This document shows, piece by piece, positions 43,000 to 55,805 of a stretch of DNA of 64,000 bases (positions are counted from its first letter, which is position 1; each line of letters begins with the position of its first letter). The stretch spans positions 1,131,001 through 1,195,000 of the forward strand of contig NC_085922.1 of the NCBI RefSeq assembly GCF_035222485.1, written 5' to 3'. The notes under the pieces are model-generated. The model made no database searches. It was not told the origin of the DNA and was given only the letters and a program-made list of their open reading frames with translations. Position numbers and translations under genes: made by a program. The DNA comes from Podospora pseudoanserina. Taxonomy: Eukaryota > Ascomycota > Sordariomycetes > Sordariales > Podosporaceae.

Positions 43000-44606
43000 T
43001 CAGTGGTCGTAGGTGTTCCTTGTCCAAACTGGAGTGTCCTCTTGATCCACTTCATGGGATGCATCATATTCATCCACCACTAGATCCGGCCGAGATGTAT
43101 AAGCCTGCTGGGAGGCCGAGGGATCGTTGGTGCGCATTCCAAACGCACCAGCAGTTTGACCGGCATAAAATAAGCTGCCCGTGCCGGCCAGGGGAAGGCC
43201 ATTAAGAGGGTCGTTGATCCCAAATAGTGGCTCATGAGGTGTATGCATGTCGCCCATCAAGGAAGTCGGCCGAGTTGTAGAAGGCTGCTGGGAGGTTGGG
43301 GGATAGTTCATGTACAGTTGACCATGTCCAGCGGGAACCGCGGTCTGGCCAGAAACAAAGCTGGCACTAACGCCCAGAGGATAGCCTTCTAGATTGCCCT
43401 TGATGCCTGTAAGCGATCGGCCCATCTCATTTTGAGCAGCCACAAACTCAACATGACTGGATGCCGGTAGTGAAGCCACTCCAGTCGGGGTCTCAGAGGC
43501 CTGCGAGTAACTGAAGCCGTGAAAAGGAATCCTGTGGGGGGGCAATAAAGCAGTGGGACTTTTGTTGCACCAGGCACAGCTCTCATTTCCTTTAGGAAGT
43601 GAGATGCCCAAGGGTGGCTCTGTCGGTATCGGCGAGATGGGTAGGGAGTAGGATCCGAAGCCGAGCTTTCCAGCCCAGAGTACCAACAGTTCAATATCCT
43701 GAGCATTGAAATGGCGAGTCTCCAACACCTTCCTCAACACGAATGAGGTATGCGGCTGCCAACTGAAGTGTTCCACGTTGTTGCCCCGAGCCGTGAAGGC
43801 CTCATCACACCATCTTGGCGCATCAGATTCCGGAAACGATTCGAAAAAGACCACTCGTGACCTACGACGATGTGGTTGGCGATGTGCTTGCAGTAGTCTT
43901 TAGCGGTTGCAGCAATTCTTGCAGGTTCGGAGGGGTCGGATACTATAAAGACCTCCCTGCAAACCTTTGCACCACATGCAAAGACTACATGTGGGCATAA
44001 TGCAGTTTTGCAGTCTTGCAGTAAGTCTTCCAGTTTCCCACAGTGAATCGTTTCATGGCCAGCCTCCTTCAGATGTTCTTTCATCCCATGAGTGGAGTCA
44101 AACGGCTTGCCGCAGCCGCTCTGGGGGCACTCCCACTGACAGTGGTTCTTGAGGTGAAAATTGAGCAAATGTGTGACAAGATCGGCTTTATACTTGAAGG
44201 GGGTAGTTTTCCCGATTTCCAAACACAGCATACAGATAAGGGAGGCAAGGTCGGTGTCCTTGTCTGTCCGGGCTGAGGTAGGGGAGCGCGAGGACCGTTT
44301 GTAGCTAACGCGACGTGGCTTTCCTCGTTGGTGATGAGAGATGGGCAATGGCAGAGGCCTCTTAGGGTAAGGTGATGTTCTCTCATCAGAGCTGGCCGTA
44401 GCTGGGGAAACGCTTGAAGAAGGACCTGGACTTCCGTTAGTCACCGTCCTGAACTTCAGCATCGCAGGTGACTTACGTGAGGCGCCCTCCAACAGTGTGT
44501 GGATTCCCGGTTGCTCTCTATGATTGGCAAGATGCTTTCCGATAGCCGTAAGAAGTTCGACAAGTTCGCTCCTTGTCAATTCACCTCGGGCTCTTTCAAG
44601 CCACAT
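43000..44606 (-). CDS. C2H2 zinc-finger protein with an apparent internal frameshift
   Basis: ATG 44606 opens the N-terminal frame (MWLERARGELTRSELVELL); the upstream extension has no ATG. A 51-nt intron (44426-44476, GTAAGT to CCAG, with a CTAAC branch) is in frame and stop-free. The fingers (CMLCLEIG, CPQSGCGK, HLKEAGH, LCPHVVFACG, DYCKHIANH) match the left-edge paralogue. Near NRFRNLMRQ the frame runs to a stop at 43734, while the family-like continuation (RWCDEAFTARGNNVEHFSWQ, FVLRKVLETRHF) is in the next frame and stays open to 43000. The switch lies at about 43811-43821. The second frame has no ATG of its own at its head and no intron fits well. This may be a true inactivating indel, a sequence error or an unusual splice. 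The C-terminal 200 residues are Pro/Gly/Ser-rich. Confidence 0.72.
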
Positions 44607-46984
44607 GTTGATCTTGGGTGAAGTCACTGTGAGCTGCTGAGATTGGTGCGCCGAGTTCCAGGTTGGTAGTATTGGAGAGGGAACCGGACAATGTTCGACG
44701 ATGGACTCTACCAGGTCCAGGTAGAAAATGAACAGGAACTGTCGAGTGAGGTTGAATGTGTTCGCGGGTATCAATATGATAAGAAAAGTGATGTCTTTGG
44801 GATGGAGGCGTGGTCTCTTTGAAAGAGCAGAATAGATTTGGCGTCGTTGAGATGAGCCGTGAAGAGTGATGGTGGCTTTGGTGTCTTTGGAATGGGAAGT
44901 GCGTATGTGTAGAGGGCGTGTCGCTTGGGGAAGGCGTAAAACAATGTATTCAATATAGCAGACCCCACGCTATTTAGACCGAAGGCATGGTATTTAAAAG
45001 ATGAGGACTTTGCTTTTGAGATGAAGGCGTAATTCAAAGATTGAAGGCGTGTCGAGCCGTGTTGAGACCCGGATTGTCAATAAAGAAGCGAATCCAGAAT
45101 GAAGACGGTAGTTAGAATAAGCTGGCGGAAAGACAGAAGACGATGAAATAGAGCCGAAATGAGGAGTTGTCGAATCTGCCAAGAAGCAAGTGAAGGTAGT
45201 GATGGTGGTGGGTGAAGATGGGAAGAGAATGTGAACAGATCTGGTGAGGGTTCAAGGAATGAAAAGAAGTGGCTGCTCGATACGTTTTCCTTCATCCATC
45301 TCACCCCCCCCCTCCCCGAGAATCCCGCCCTGAAAACTGAGGATGAATTTGCACCACATCACCGCCATCTCAGTGACGGGACTTGGGGTTGTTGCGAGAG
45401 CATCTCCCGCGTGGTCAGTACCAACCTGGAATGTCGCCACTATGTGCCAAACCGGCGCAAAATCCCACCGCAGCTGGGAGAGATCTGGGGGACTCCAGCT
45501 AGCTACACTATTGTTACTATCAGTACCTACCTACCTATTGCGTAGCTTGAGCAGTTCTACCTGAAGGAGACCATTTCAAGGTACAGAAAAGGCTCAGAGA
45601 GCATCAGAGGTGCTAAAGTACCACTGTGATTGACGAAACCACGTTCAACATCGCCATATATTCACAAACATTTTTTGCCTTGATTTTTTTGCTGTTTCAA
45701 AGCTTGGCCTTCAGGAAAGGTGACAAGCAAGAAAGCGTATGGAACGAAGTCGACCGACATTGCAAGATAAGTTGCGGTGTGTTTAATGCAGCGGTAAAGA
45801 TGGGTAGGTATCACCAATCACATCATGTGTGTGAGTTGATTCGATTGACTGAGCCGGGCTGAAGTGGGCTTTTTTTGTTAAAAGAACACATGCGAACGTC
45901 TTCGAAAGGTTGACCTCGAGAAGGAGCGCGGATTATTTTCTCTGAACGTCACCCTCATTTCCAGCCCTTTCATCGGCAGAGGTTGCAAGTCGAGAAGCTC
46001 AGCTGGGCAAGAGGGTTGATATTGATGACCCGCAGCGTGAGGCGCAGCAGTTCAGGGTTGACAGTTGTGCCGACCTGACCTGAGTGGCCAGCGCATGCCG
46101 ATGGGAGACGCTCTGCAACAATACATCTCATCATCCCCCGATTGGACTTGCCATGCTTCAAAGGTGTTCCAATGTGTCATTTCTTTGGTGTAGTAAAATT
46201 AGCTGTCTGCATTTTTAGCCGCCATTGGTGTCCATTATCTAGAGTTCCCCTTCAGTTTTGTCACTTTGTTGGCGATTTTGACAGTCATCAAACATCTCAT
46301 CATCACCACTGGCAATGGGACAGGAGAGTGTACCTAGGTATCCATGCCCAATGCGCAATAGGAAAAATTTACTGATGTTGTTCCGTGAAGACCACAAGTT
46401 CTAAGCTTTACTCTTCCAATATGCACATCTGACAGATAGGTACCCCTTCATTGCAAGCATCACGCCCACCTTCTACAAGCTCTCATGATACCGCCATGGC
46501 AGAAACAAGCCGCCAGTCCGCTCCTCCCAACATTATCTTACAACACCATCACACAGGGGTTGTCCAACATACCTACCCAAAACGAACCCTCCACAACCAT
46601 CCACAAATTATTTTACACTTCACACTTCAAGCTTCACATCTCACCTCTCACATCAACCCTCTAAATCTACCCCTCAGAATCAACCCAACCAAAAAAATCT
46701 TTTGAATAATAACTATGTATCTTATAAAACAACATCCCACACATCAATGATAAAATAAACCCCCTTATCACATAACCAAAAGACGAATATAACAAGGAAA
46801 TCCTTAGAGATAGACAGCCAGAGACAGCCAGAGACAGACAGAGAGACAAGACAAATCCTCAAAAAAACATATCCTTCTTTTTCTTTTCGCGCCCCAAGAA
46901 CTTCAAAAAAATGATATGCAAAACATTATATGATTAGTTTTAACAGTTTAACACCCCCCCACCCTCCCCATCTTCAGTTCAGTT
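44607..46984. other. Intergenic region, no gene seen
   Basis: These 2.4 kb hold the leader and promoter of the zinc-finger gene and the 3' flank of the class V chitin synthase. Reverse frames at 44771-45037 and 45077-45304 have leader-like composition. A degenerate GAGACAGCCA/GACAGACA repeat occurs at about 46811-46849. Confidence 0.45.
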
Positions 46985-49900
46985 TTACAAGTTCCCAGAG
47001 AGAATCGCTTCAGTGGCTGTCATCTTGTTAGCCTCACATCATCATTTGGGGGGAAACAAAACAGTGGAGGTACTCACCCGAATTAATAAACGCCCTCCTC
47101 CCATCAAGCGGCACCCCAAATCTCCTCTCCAGCTCCATCTTGATCTGCTTCTTCGTCACAGTCATCAGGTCCGCCGTCCTCAAAATCTCCCTAATTTCCG
47201 CCAGCAACGCCTCATCGCTCGGCATCCCCGCCAGGTTCGTCATCTCCAGCTCCTGCTGGCTCCCAGCACCCACACCCAAAAACTGGCTACCCCCAAACTG
47301 GCTCTGCCTGTTCCCCGCCATGAGCATCTCCGACGCCGCCAGGCTCATCCGGCTCTGGTTCTGGTGATACCCCGTCGTGCTCACCGGGCGGGAGGGCACA
47401 TACCCATACTCCGACACGGCAACAGGATGCTTGGTCGCATACGAAAAACCCGACACCTCCGACCTCGCGTCGTCGCGCGAAGTTTGCGCCTCCCAAAGCT
47501 CAGCCTGATACTCCTCCCACTTCTTTCTTGGAATGGAACTCGGGTCGAATTTGCCCTCGTCGGAAATGACGACTTTCTTGCCGTCCTCGCCGGCGATGAC
47601 ACGAGTGTTGCCCCAGTTGAAGTCGTCCATGTGCCAAAAGGCATACAGCGGCAGGGCAAAGCTGAACACGGGAATGGCGAGGACGTACAGAATCATCCAC
47701 CCAATCATCTCCCACTTGCGACGGAGGATAAAGATGATGGCCTGCAGGCCGTAGATCGCTCCGAGAAGGACAAAGGCGGTAACAGGGATGACGGTCGCCT
47801 TTTGGGTGACCATGACGATGAGGTAGACGAGGTAGGCGATCGTGACAGGCTGGACAATGGTGGACATCAAGTCAATGAACACGATGAACCTCATGCTGAA
47901 GCAGCAGAAGCCGCAGAGCTGATTCAGAGGGATAAGTTCCATCAGGTTGTGAACGGTGGAGTTGATCCATCTGCGGCGCTGGGACAAAAACACAGTCCAG
48001 GAATCGGGCGCGATGGTCCAGGCGTGCGCGGAAAAGATGTACTTGGTCTTGTACTTGGAGTGGTACTTGAGGAGCAACGTCGTCAGGTAGCGATCCTCAC
48101 CCAGGTGCAGCAAGTTCTTCATGTGAAGCGTGTCGACACGGATGGTGGCGTAGCCCTCGATGATTTCGCGACTGACAAACAGCGGCTTGCCCGTCTCGGC
48201 GGCGCGGATGCGGTACATGGAGAAACAACCGGGCAAGCAGGTGACGGAGCCGAAGAGGGATTCGAAGGCCTTGGACAAGTTGTGAGAAATGTAGTACTCG
48301 TAGACCTGGATCATGGTGACGAAGGACGATTTGGCGTTGGTCAGGGCTGTCTCACCGCACACGGCAATGAGACGGGTGTCGTCGAGGAAGGAGGAGACCA
48401 TGCGGGTAGCCGAATCAGCAGCCACAACGGTATCAGCGTCGATTTGAAGCAAATACTCGTAAAAGGTCGGGTTGACGCCAATGATGTTGCGGATCTGGTG
48501 GTACATTTCGAGTTCGAGAGGGCTCATGGCAAGGTTGTAGTGGACGCGGTTGAGGAAGCGCATGATGATCATCTGAGAATCACGCTTGCCACGGTTGCCA
48601 GGTCGCGAGACTTCAGAAGGCTTGCCGACCTTGGAGACGACCAGGAAAGGAACGATGTGACCCTGGACCTCGTACAAACCAGAATAAACTTTGCCCATGT
48701 TGTGCTGCTTCTGACCTTCACCCAAAGACTCAAAGCTCAAGGGCTCAGGGTCGACCGTCTCAGAAACACCCAAGATATCGAGGACAATACGGGGGGTGGG
48801 CCTATCGTTGCCTTGACCGATGATCATACCATCGCAGACAATAACCAACAGTTTGCGCTTGTCATCGTACCGCATGCGAGCAGCCGAATCGATGGCACGA
48901 CGGAGAGACTCTTCGTCTTCGGTATAAGCCGGAATCTGACACATGACAAACTTGTCGAGATTCTCTGGGATATTCTTGGTACCAAACTGCAAAGCAGCAA
49001 AGAACTTGAAGGCGATAACGGAAGCCAGCAAAATCGAGATGGACAGGACGAGGTATTCCGAGAACTTGCACTGCGCCGAGCTACGTGTGTCGACATCGGC
49101 CACGTAGAAGAGATTGTCGAGACACAAGCGCATCCTGCTCTTCATGCCAGCGTCAAGATCCATCCCTTCCCAGAGGGCCGAGACATCCTCGCCAGAGCGT
49201 CCGCTGAATAAACCGACGACCTGCTCGTGCATGAACTCGGAGGCCTCGCGATCAGTAGGCTCGGGTTCACCAGGAGGATTCCTCTGGCCACGACCACCCT
49301 TCAGGTATCTAGTCATGTCGTAGACACGGCCGTCCAGGATGGCAATGGCCTCACCCTTGTTGGCAAGTGTGCGGACATACTCGGCCGAGTAACCGATATT
49401 TCCAACCTTGTATCCCGAATCACGGAGCATACGCATCTGCTGCGAGAACCAATCCGGTCTGCTGTCGTTGGTGAAGTGACGGAAGTCGTGGTATTTCCAG
49501 TTGGTATCCTCGCGGTTAAGAATGTTGGCAGAGCCAGTGAGGTTGGTGTTGCGGTAGTCTAGCTGGACAGCAGGATCGATTTCGCCATACTGGCCCTGGC
49601 AAACAGCAGAGACTTGCACGGGGAACAGACCGGTGATATCCATGCCGCCGTACTGCTTGAGCATCTTCTCAGGGAGAACATCCCTACCAGGGTAATGGCG
49701 CGGGTAGAAAGCACCGATATCGAAGACCTGGCCACGAATGGCAGCATAGGCGGGATTGTCGTCCTTGCCATCATACCGCGAAAGCTCCTCGGGACTGTAG
49801 ACGTGCTGGCGCGGGCAGATAAGCATGGGGAAACCGACGATGAAAAAGGCAGCAACAAGACAAGAGAACCAGATGATCATGTTGATGGCCAACTTTTCTC

Positions 49901-52716
49901 TCCATGCCATGCGCACATCCTTTCGTGACATGCGGCCCAACCATCTGATCAAGAAGTCAGGAATGAACCAGGTCAAGAAGTACACGACAAACACCCAACG
50001 CTTGCGGCTCGGGCTGTCCTTGTACACCTCAACCTCCTCCATCGTCTTTTCGTTGCCACGCTCCGCCATCTGTTCTCTCGTCTCAAGGTTCTGGAACATG
50101 TCGCCGTTGCCCATGACCGAGACCCCAGCGTCGGACCTTGCATCCACATCATTGCTGCCAAAGTAACCGGCCTTCTTTTCGCTTGGGATGCTACCTGGAG
50201 TAGCGCCCGCGGACAATGGCAGCCGCTCCTTGGACAGGAAAGGGTTAGACACCCCGTCTCCGCCATCCGTATACGGCCCCTGCGAGAAGCCGTCACCCAG
50301 CTGGGCAATCTCCAACCAGCACCTCTCACTGAGAAACACACCAGTAGCACCAATAGCCACCTCATTACTCGGCCACCTCTTGTCCTCCACAACCATCTCA
50401 ACCTTCTCCCTCTCACTCCCCACCAGCACCGTCTGCGCATCAGCAAGTCCCAAAAACTCCCCAAACGGCAGGAACAGGCTAAAATCAGCAGACCGAATCC
50501 GCTGGCTGATCTCAGAGATACCAAACGTCTGGACCTGAGCCCGCACACACTTGGTATCGAACTGATTCGCGATCCTCCTATCATTCGGCTTGAGACAGAA
50601 AACAAAGTAGCAGTTCGTGCCCGGAGCATTAAAAGCACGCGTGACATTGTCCAGCGCAGCCAAAAACTGCCCCGACGCCCCTTGCTCCGAGCCCATGACA
50701 GAACCCGCTCCCTTGCCCTCACCAATCTCACTCCCCTGATCAGAGGCATCTCCTCTTTCAGGAACAGGCAAAACGCGAGGCTGACGCGCCGCACCTGGGC
50801 GCCCGCGCTTGGACATGATACTGGGCGCGCGCATCGGCTTGGAGCTGACAGACGCCTGCATGACAGTCTGCCTTTCCTGAGGGTGCACCACCGTCTGCAG
50901 CGCCTCTTGGCCAAACAGACGGGCGACAAACTCGCTCTTGCTCTGCCTGATCAGGTTCATCAGGTCGCCAGAGATGACCTCGCCGTTTTCTTCCACCAGC
51001 CCCTTGATCGGGTAGTCGACCTCGCCGGCAAAGTGCTTGACAACAAAGCTGGCGGCATCGTTTGTGGTGTAAAAGTTGGAACCGGGAAGCTTGGCTTGGG
51101 AGGCACCGACCTGGATGGCTGGGTTCTTGCCTTCGAAGCGTTTCCTGAAGCTCTCGAGAAGCTGGATATCGGTGCGGTGTCGGCGGGTTTGATCGTCGAG
51201 AATGCTCAAGAGGCCGTTGCCGGGCTTGAGAAGGCCCTTGACGGCGTCCGAGTTGTCAAAGTAGCTGGTTGATGGAACAACCACCTCTTCGGTCTCGAGG
51301 ATCTCCCCCTTGCGGTCAAAGAAGTTTTGGAGGGTAAGGTTATACAGAGCCTCGTTGGCGGCGTTGGTGAGAAGGTGGTCCAAGGTCGAGCCGGTGGTAG
51401 ACTGTTGCTGGAAGCCAGGGAAGTCAATGATGGAGATGGTGTTGGAGAACGTGCCCTCATCAGCGCAGAGCTTGCGGTTGATCGTCTCGATGATGTAGGC
51501 CACCAGAAGCGAGTAGAGCGTCCGGGCGAGCTCGTTGGCATTCCCTCTCGCGCCCTGTGGGTCGAGCATGACCGTGACTCTCTCCTTGTGAATCATCTTG
51601 GTCTTGTACCCAAGAGTCGTCTGAAGCTCCACTGAGCTGACACCCAAGAATGCGGCAACAATACCCAAAACATCCTTGTTCTTGACCGTAGTAGACGTCT
51701 GAGCACCTTCGTGGGAGAAACCACCACTCTCATCACCAGTCACCGTTGTGCTAGACGACGTCTCAAACTCGAGCTGGCCAATGTGCAGAATGGCTGCCAT
51801 GATCTGGCAAAGCTCGGCAATCTCACTCCGAGGGAACTCGAGCTTCCTCAGAGCCGTCTTGAAGAGCTGGAAACCTTCGGCATCGTTGATTCCAACCTTG
51901 AGCTGTGTTGGGTGACCAAGGTACCTCCATCTGTGCGTGGCCGGCACATCGAAGCCAAGATGCGTCTTTTCGGCCGGGCCCGTACCCGCCAACAAGTAGT
52001 ACAGCACGTGGAAGTTGCGCTCACCCGTGGGAACATCCGCTATCCTGCTCCGTTCTAATCTGTGGTCCAGGAGCTTGGCACCGGCAAGAATAGGGGTCGT
52101 GGTGGATTCTGTGTTGTACTGGAGCTCGTAAAACAGACCAGCCTTGGACGCGGTTGGCGTCGTCGCGGTCTTTGTGGTGGTGAGCGTGTCGAAGACATAG
52201 GCGGCGAGAGAGATTTTTTGGGACAGGGGAGTGGACGACCGGTTCAAAATCGAGGTCAGAAGGTGCGAGCGAACAGTGGTCTTTCCAGATCCAGTTTCAC
52301 CTCTGTATCAACCAATGTCAGCCATCAAGCAGCGCGCCATTATTCTTACGAGTCAAGACAACACAACAACCAACAACGGCAAAAAGGAGCAACGGGAAAG
52401 CAACATACAGGAATAAGACGGCCTGGTTTTCTGATCGGTGTCCCAACCGAAGCAGCGCCCTCTCAGCGAGATCATCAGCAGCAGCCGCGGCGCACCCGTC
52501 CTTGGTGCCATCCCCCTTGTTGGAGGTCGAGAAGGTGTTGAGGGCAATGAAGCCGTGCGAGGAGAGGCGTGTGATGGGGAGGCCGACGTGGAAACGACTG
52601 GCAAAGTGGGAGGTGGCATGGCTGTCGGACTGCAGGTGGTTGGGCAATGAGGGCAACGACGGTTGTGTGTGGGCCCCTCCGTCTTTCCCGCCCATGGGCG
52701 GGAGGTTGAGAGCCAT
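46985..52716 (-). CDS. csmA: Class V chitin synthase with myosin motor-like domain
   Basis: The enzyme polymerises N-acetylglucosamine into wall chitin at growing tips. Three exons (52409-52716, 47078-52302, 46985-47016) join in phase to 1,854 aa, the family's usual size. Exon 1 opens [10 protein letters not shown], and the first junction completes the motor P-loop GETGSGKTT (residues 104-112). Motor elements follow ([31 protein letters not shown]). Two membrane segments lie near residues 870-930, then a cytochrome b5-like region, another membrane segment, and the glycosyltransferase 2 core with EDRYLTTLL and QRRRW (about residue 1540). The C-terminal membrane helices are followed by a DEK-C-like domain. 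The last exon, after a GTGAGT donor, supplies TEAILSGNL; without it the frame runs into intron. It is head-to-head with the class VII gene, as in other filamentous fungi. Confidence 0.95.
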
Positions 52717-55700
52717 GATGGCGACGGCGCTCTTGTCAGAAGCCGGCCGTGATCAGGGCTGATCCGTCAGGGCGGTATATGTCGCGTCGTTGTGTTGTTT
52801 CTGACAGGCGTAAGTGTGTGCGTCGATGCGTGTCGAAGACGCAAAAACGAGACGAGGTTCCAAGCAATTCGTTGCTATACTAGACCAAAATCACCCCCTG
52901 TTTCGCCAGCGTCGAGAGCAGCAGCAAAACAAACCAGCTAGGAGCCAACAACGGGCCCGAGATGTCGGGATTTAGACACTGAGAGATGCGCTAAGTGGGA
53001 TGGTATAAACAAAAACGAACGTCATGTGCCAAAAAAGAGCCGTCTAAAACGAGTGTGTATCGAAGGAGGTGACAGACAGCAGGCAACAGACAGACAGACA
53101 GACAGACAGAGAGAAGGCACAGGGAAGAACAAATTGAATGTGCCAGGCGGATGGATACCGGAGTCGCCTGGAGTTGGCGATTGCTGCAACAGCGGCGCTA
53201 GGCCTGGGCTGGGCTGGGCACCACAAGCAGAAAAAGGGAGTCGACTGGTTTTTTCCTGCTACGGAGGGTCGGATGAACAGTCGGTGCAGAAACACCGTTA
53301 CGAGACACCCCTCAGGGGCAACGTCTGATTGGGCTAACGCGACATGCGCGGGTCTGCGCCTGTTCCTTGTGTGAAGTTCCAGTTCCAGGTCGTGGTTCAA
53401 AATAAACAAGTTCTGGAACATACTCTAGAACCCCTTCAGATTCATGTCTTCTTGTCAGTGATTTCTTCGCGTTAGGTCTTCTCGAGTATTCAGTTGAATA
53501 CAGCACTCTTGTTCTTTCATTCTCTTTCATCACAGATCTCCTCGTAGGGCTTCCAAGAGTGCAACTTTGTACCAGGATCAACCGTTCGCCGTCCCGCGGT
53601 GTCTGGTCTTACCGGGCCTTGTGCACTCGATCCCTTCCCCCCCCACAAAAGAGCGGGCCATTTCAGGGGGCTCAGGGTGGAGGCCGGCGTCAAGAGATTC
53701 GGACACGGGGTGCTGAGCCTCGCTTTGGCTTGACCTTGTTTATGCAGTTGGTGCAATCATCACCACCTTGGAAGACTCCCTGTAAGTACATATTAGCTTT
53801 TATAACATTCATGTAGGGACTCTTGTTGATGCTTGTATGTTCTCAACAAATCCGAGGAATTCTTGTAATTGGCGACGAGGCACAATGGTTGTCTCAAGCC
53901 CTCGGAGCTTTCTCTGTACCTCGTCGGCACGAAAACGAACTGCTGGAGTCGATCATTACAATTGGTGGCGACGGCCATACGAGACTGTGGACACAACCAC
54001 CTACAACCACAGCCAACTGGCCGTTCCATCGGTCCGTTGTAACGGGAAGCACGCATAGGTGTGCTTAACCGAATATACGATATGAACTGAAATCCGGACT
54101 CACAGGCGGCGCAAACAGGATCCTGTGAGGACGGACAGCATTATTACGGCGCATGGCCAGTTTGCGCGAGTGGAGGATTTGTTAGGGCGACAGCCAAGTG
54201 TCAATTGCTTTTTTGCTGTACCTAGTAGTCAAACCAATCAAACTTCGGCCCGGCCATTGGCTTCATTCGATCTGATGAACAATCGGCCGAACTTGTCTTC
54301 AGCTTTGGGCCCAGTGGATGGAATGCAGCGATATTCACCGCGTCTCTGGTGGATATGCCTCTTCCAACCTCCGAGACACAATTGCAAGAGCTCCGAATTC
54401 TCTCAAGAAGCAAGCGATTGAGAAGCAGTGTCACGGCTGTGTTGAAAAGGGGGTCAGAGAGCATCATTTCAAGACTGCGGGGCAACCAGATTGGGAGAGG
54501 AGGCAACGCCTAAAAAAAGATGAAGCCCTTTTAAGCCCCCTTGCTAGGCCGCGGGAGATGGGGCGCGGCTAATGCGAGCACCGACCCCGTTACCTGAATA
54601 TCTTCTTCATCTTCAGGCTCAAGCTCACCACAAGAACAGGAGGAACCCGGTCGTGGCCAGTCCATCGTGTTTGCCCGTCACACAGAGTCTTCCAAGAGAA
54701 AGCTTGTGTCCAGTAGAGAAGTCTTGAGTTGTGGGTGTGGGGAGAAGACCGTACAACAACCAGTTCAACGTCCAGTCACTTGCTCTGTCGCGTTGCTCCG
54801 AGTTTTGTCCAGCCTCGTATTCAACGCTCCAGCAGCAGCCGAGATGCCTTTTTTAGCCCGACATCACGGCACTGCTGGTGGCTGCCCCTCCACCAAAGTC
54901 CACTGCCGCATCCGCAGAGCCGGACTGATCAGATCAGGCGCGCCACCCCGCTGGTGCTGGTTATGCAGCGCCAGATCCACCGGCTTGTTTCGCGAATCTT
55001 GGGATTCACTGGATTCCACAAACGGGCAACAGGACCGAAGGGAAGACAGACGAAAAGAGGGCGAATGATCATGATGGAATGCCCGTTAATTGCAAGTATC
55101 AAGCCATTCCAGCCCGGATCAGACAAATCGAACCGGGAACACCATGAATTTTTCGCGGCACATCATGCACCATCGATGCTCCACCCTGGCTCGGAAACAC
55201 CTTGGCGTTTGTGGACAGATAGCTCTAGAGTCCGCCGTAGTCCGCTGCCAGCTGATGGTGATCTTTTCTGGGACAGACACCCCCCCAGACCACCCCCCCG
55301 GCGCTGTTCAAACTGAAGCTTTGCAACTGCGACGCTCGTTGTGGGTGTTTCCTCGCCTGTTCCCTTCTCTTGCCATATTCACAATCCGCCTCACTCGTTC
55401 TGGCGGTTTCTGTTTGCTTTTCCTGTCCATCGTTGATATCTCTCGAGCCTCTGTACTGAGGCCTAATTTTCAGGCCCATTGCCGTGTTCGCTCGCTCCGG
55501 TTGAAAAAAGGGGCCCGAAGGCTGAGCGCCTCCATCGCGTTGCCGCCGCGACGGGACGAACTTGCTTGCAGGTTGTGACGCCTTTACCCACCACAACATC
55601 CAACGCCTTCGTACGCACACTCGCTCGAACCCCTCCGCCTCTGCTGCTGGAGATTCTACACTCTCGCTGTCGTCGACACATCTGGTGACGCAACACAAAC

Positions 55701-55805
55701 ACCCCTTCGCTACTCCTATCCTCTCCTGGGTTGGCCAGCCAGAGAACAACACCACCCGGCTAGCAGTGTCCCTCAAGGGGCGCCGCACTCTTCCACATCG
55801 ACAAG
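52717..55805. promoter_or_regulatory. Bidirectional promoter region between the two chitin synthases
   Basis: This 3.1-kb gap separates the two divergent start codons. It holds no supported gene and should contain long leaders and both promoters. Frames inside it (for example 54729-55316) lack domains. An ACAG microsatellite lies at 53086-53110. Confidence 0.6.
53086..53110. repeat. ACAG microsatellite
   Basis: About six tandem ACAG/GACA tetramers lie 370 bp upstream of the class V chitin synthase start. Confidence 0.8.

Noticed and set aside
44607-44774. N-terminal extension of the 43-44.6 kb zinc-finger protein
   Set aside because: The extra codons start only at TTG; the first ATG in frame is at 44606.
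47013-49211. 732-codon forward frame opposite the class V chitin synthase
   Set aside because: It is an antisense shadow of the conserved catalytic region, produced by codon bias; its composition (His/Arg/Asp-rich without domains) is not protein-like.
54729-55316. 195-codon forward frame in the chitin synthase spacer
   Set aside because: No domain, and overlapping frames of similar length; the spacer is better explained as promoter and leader.
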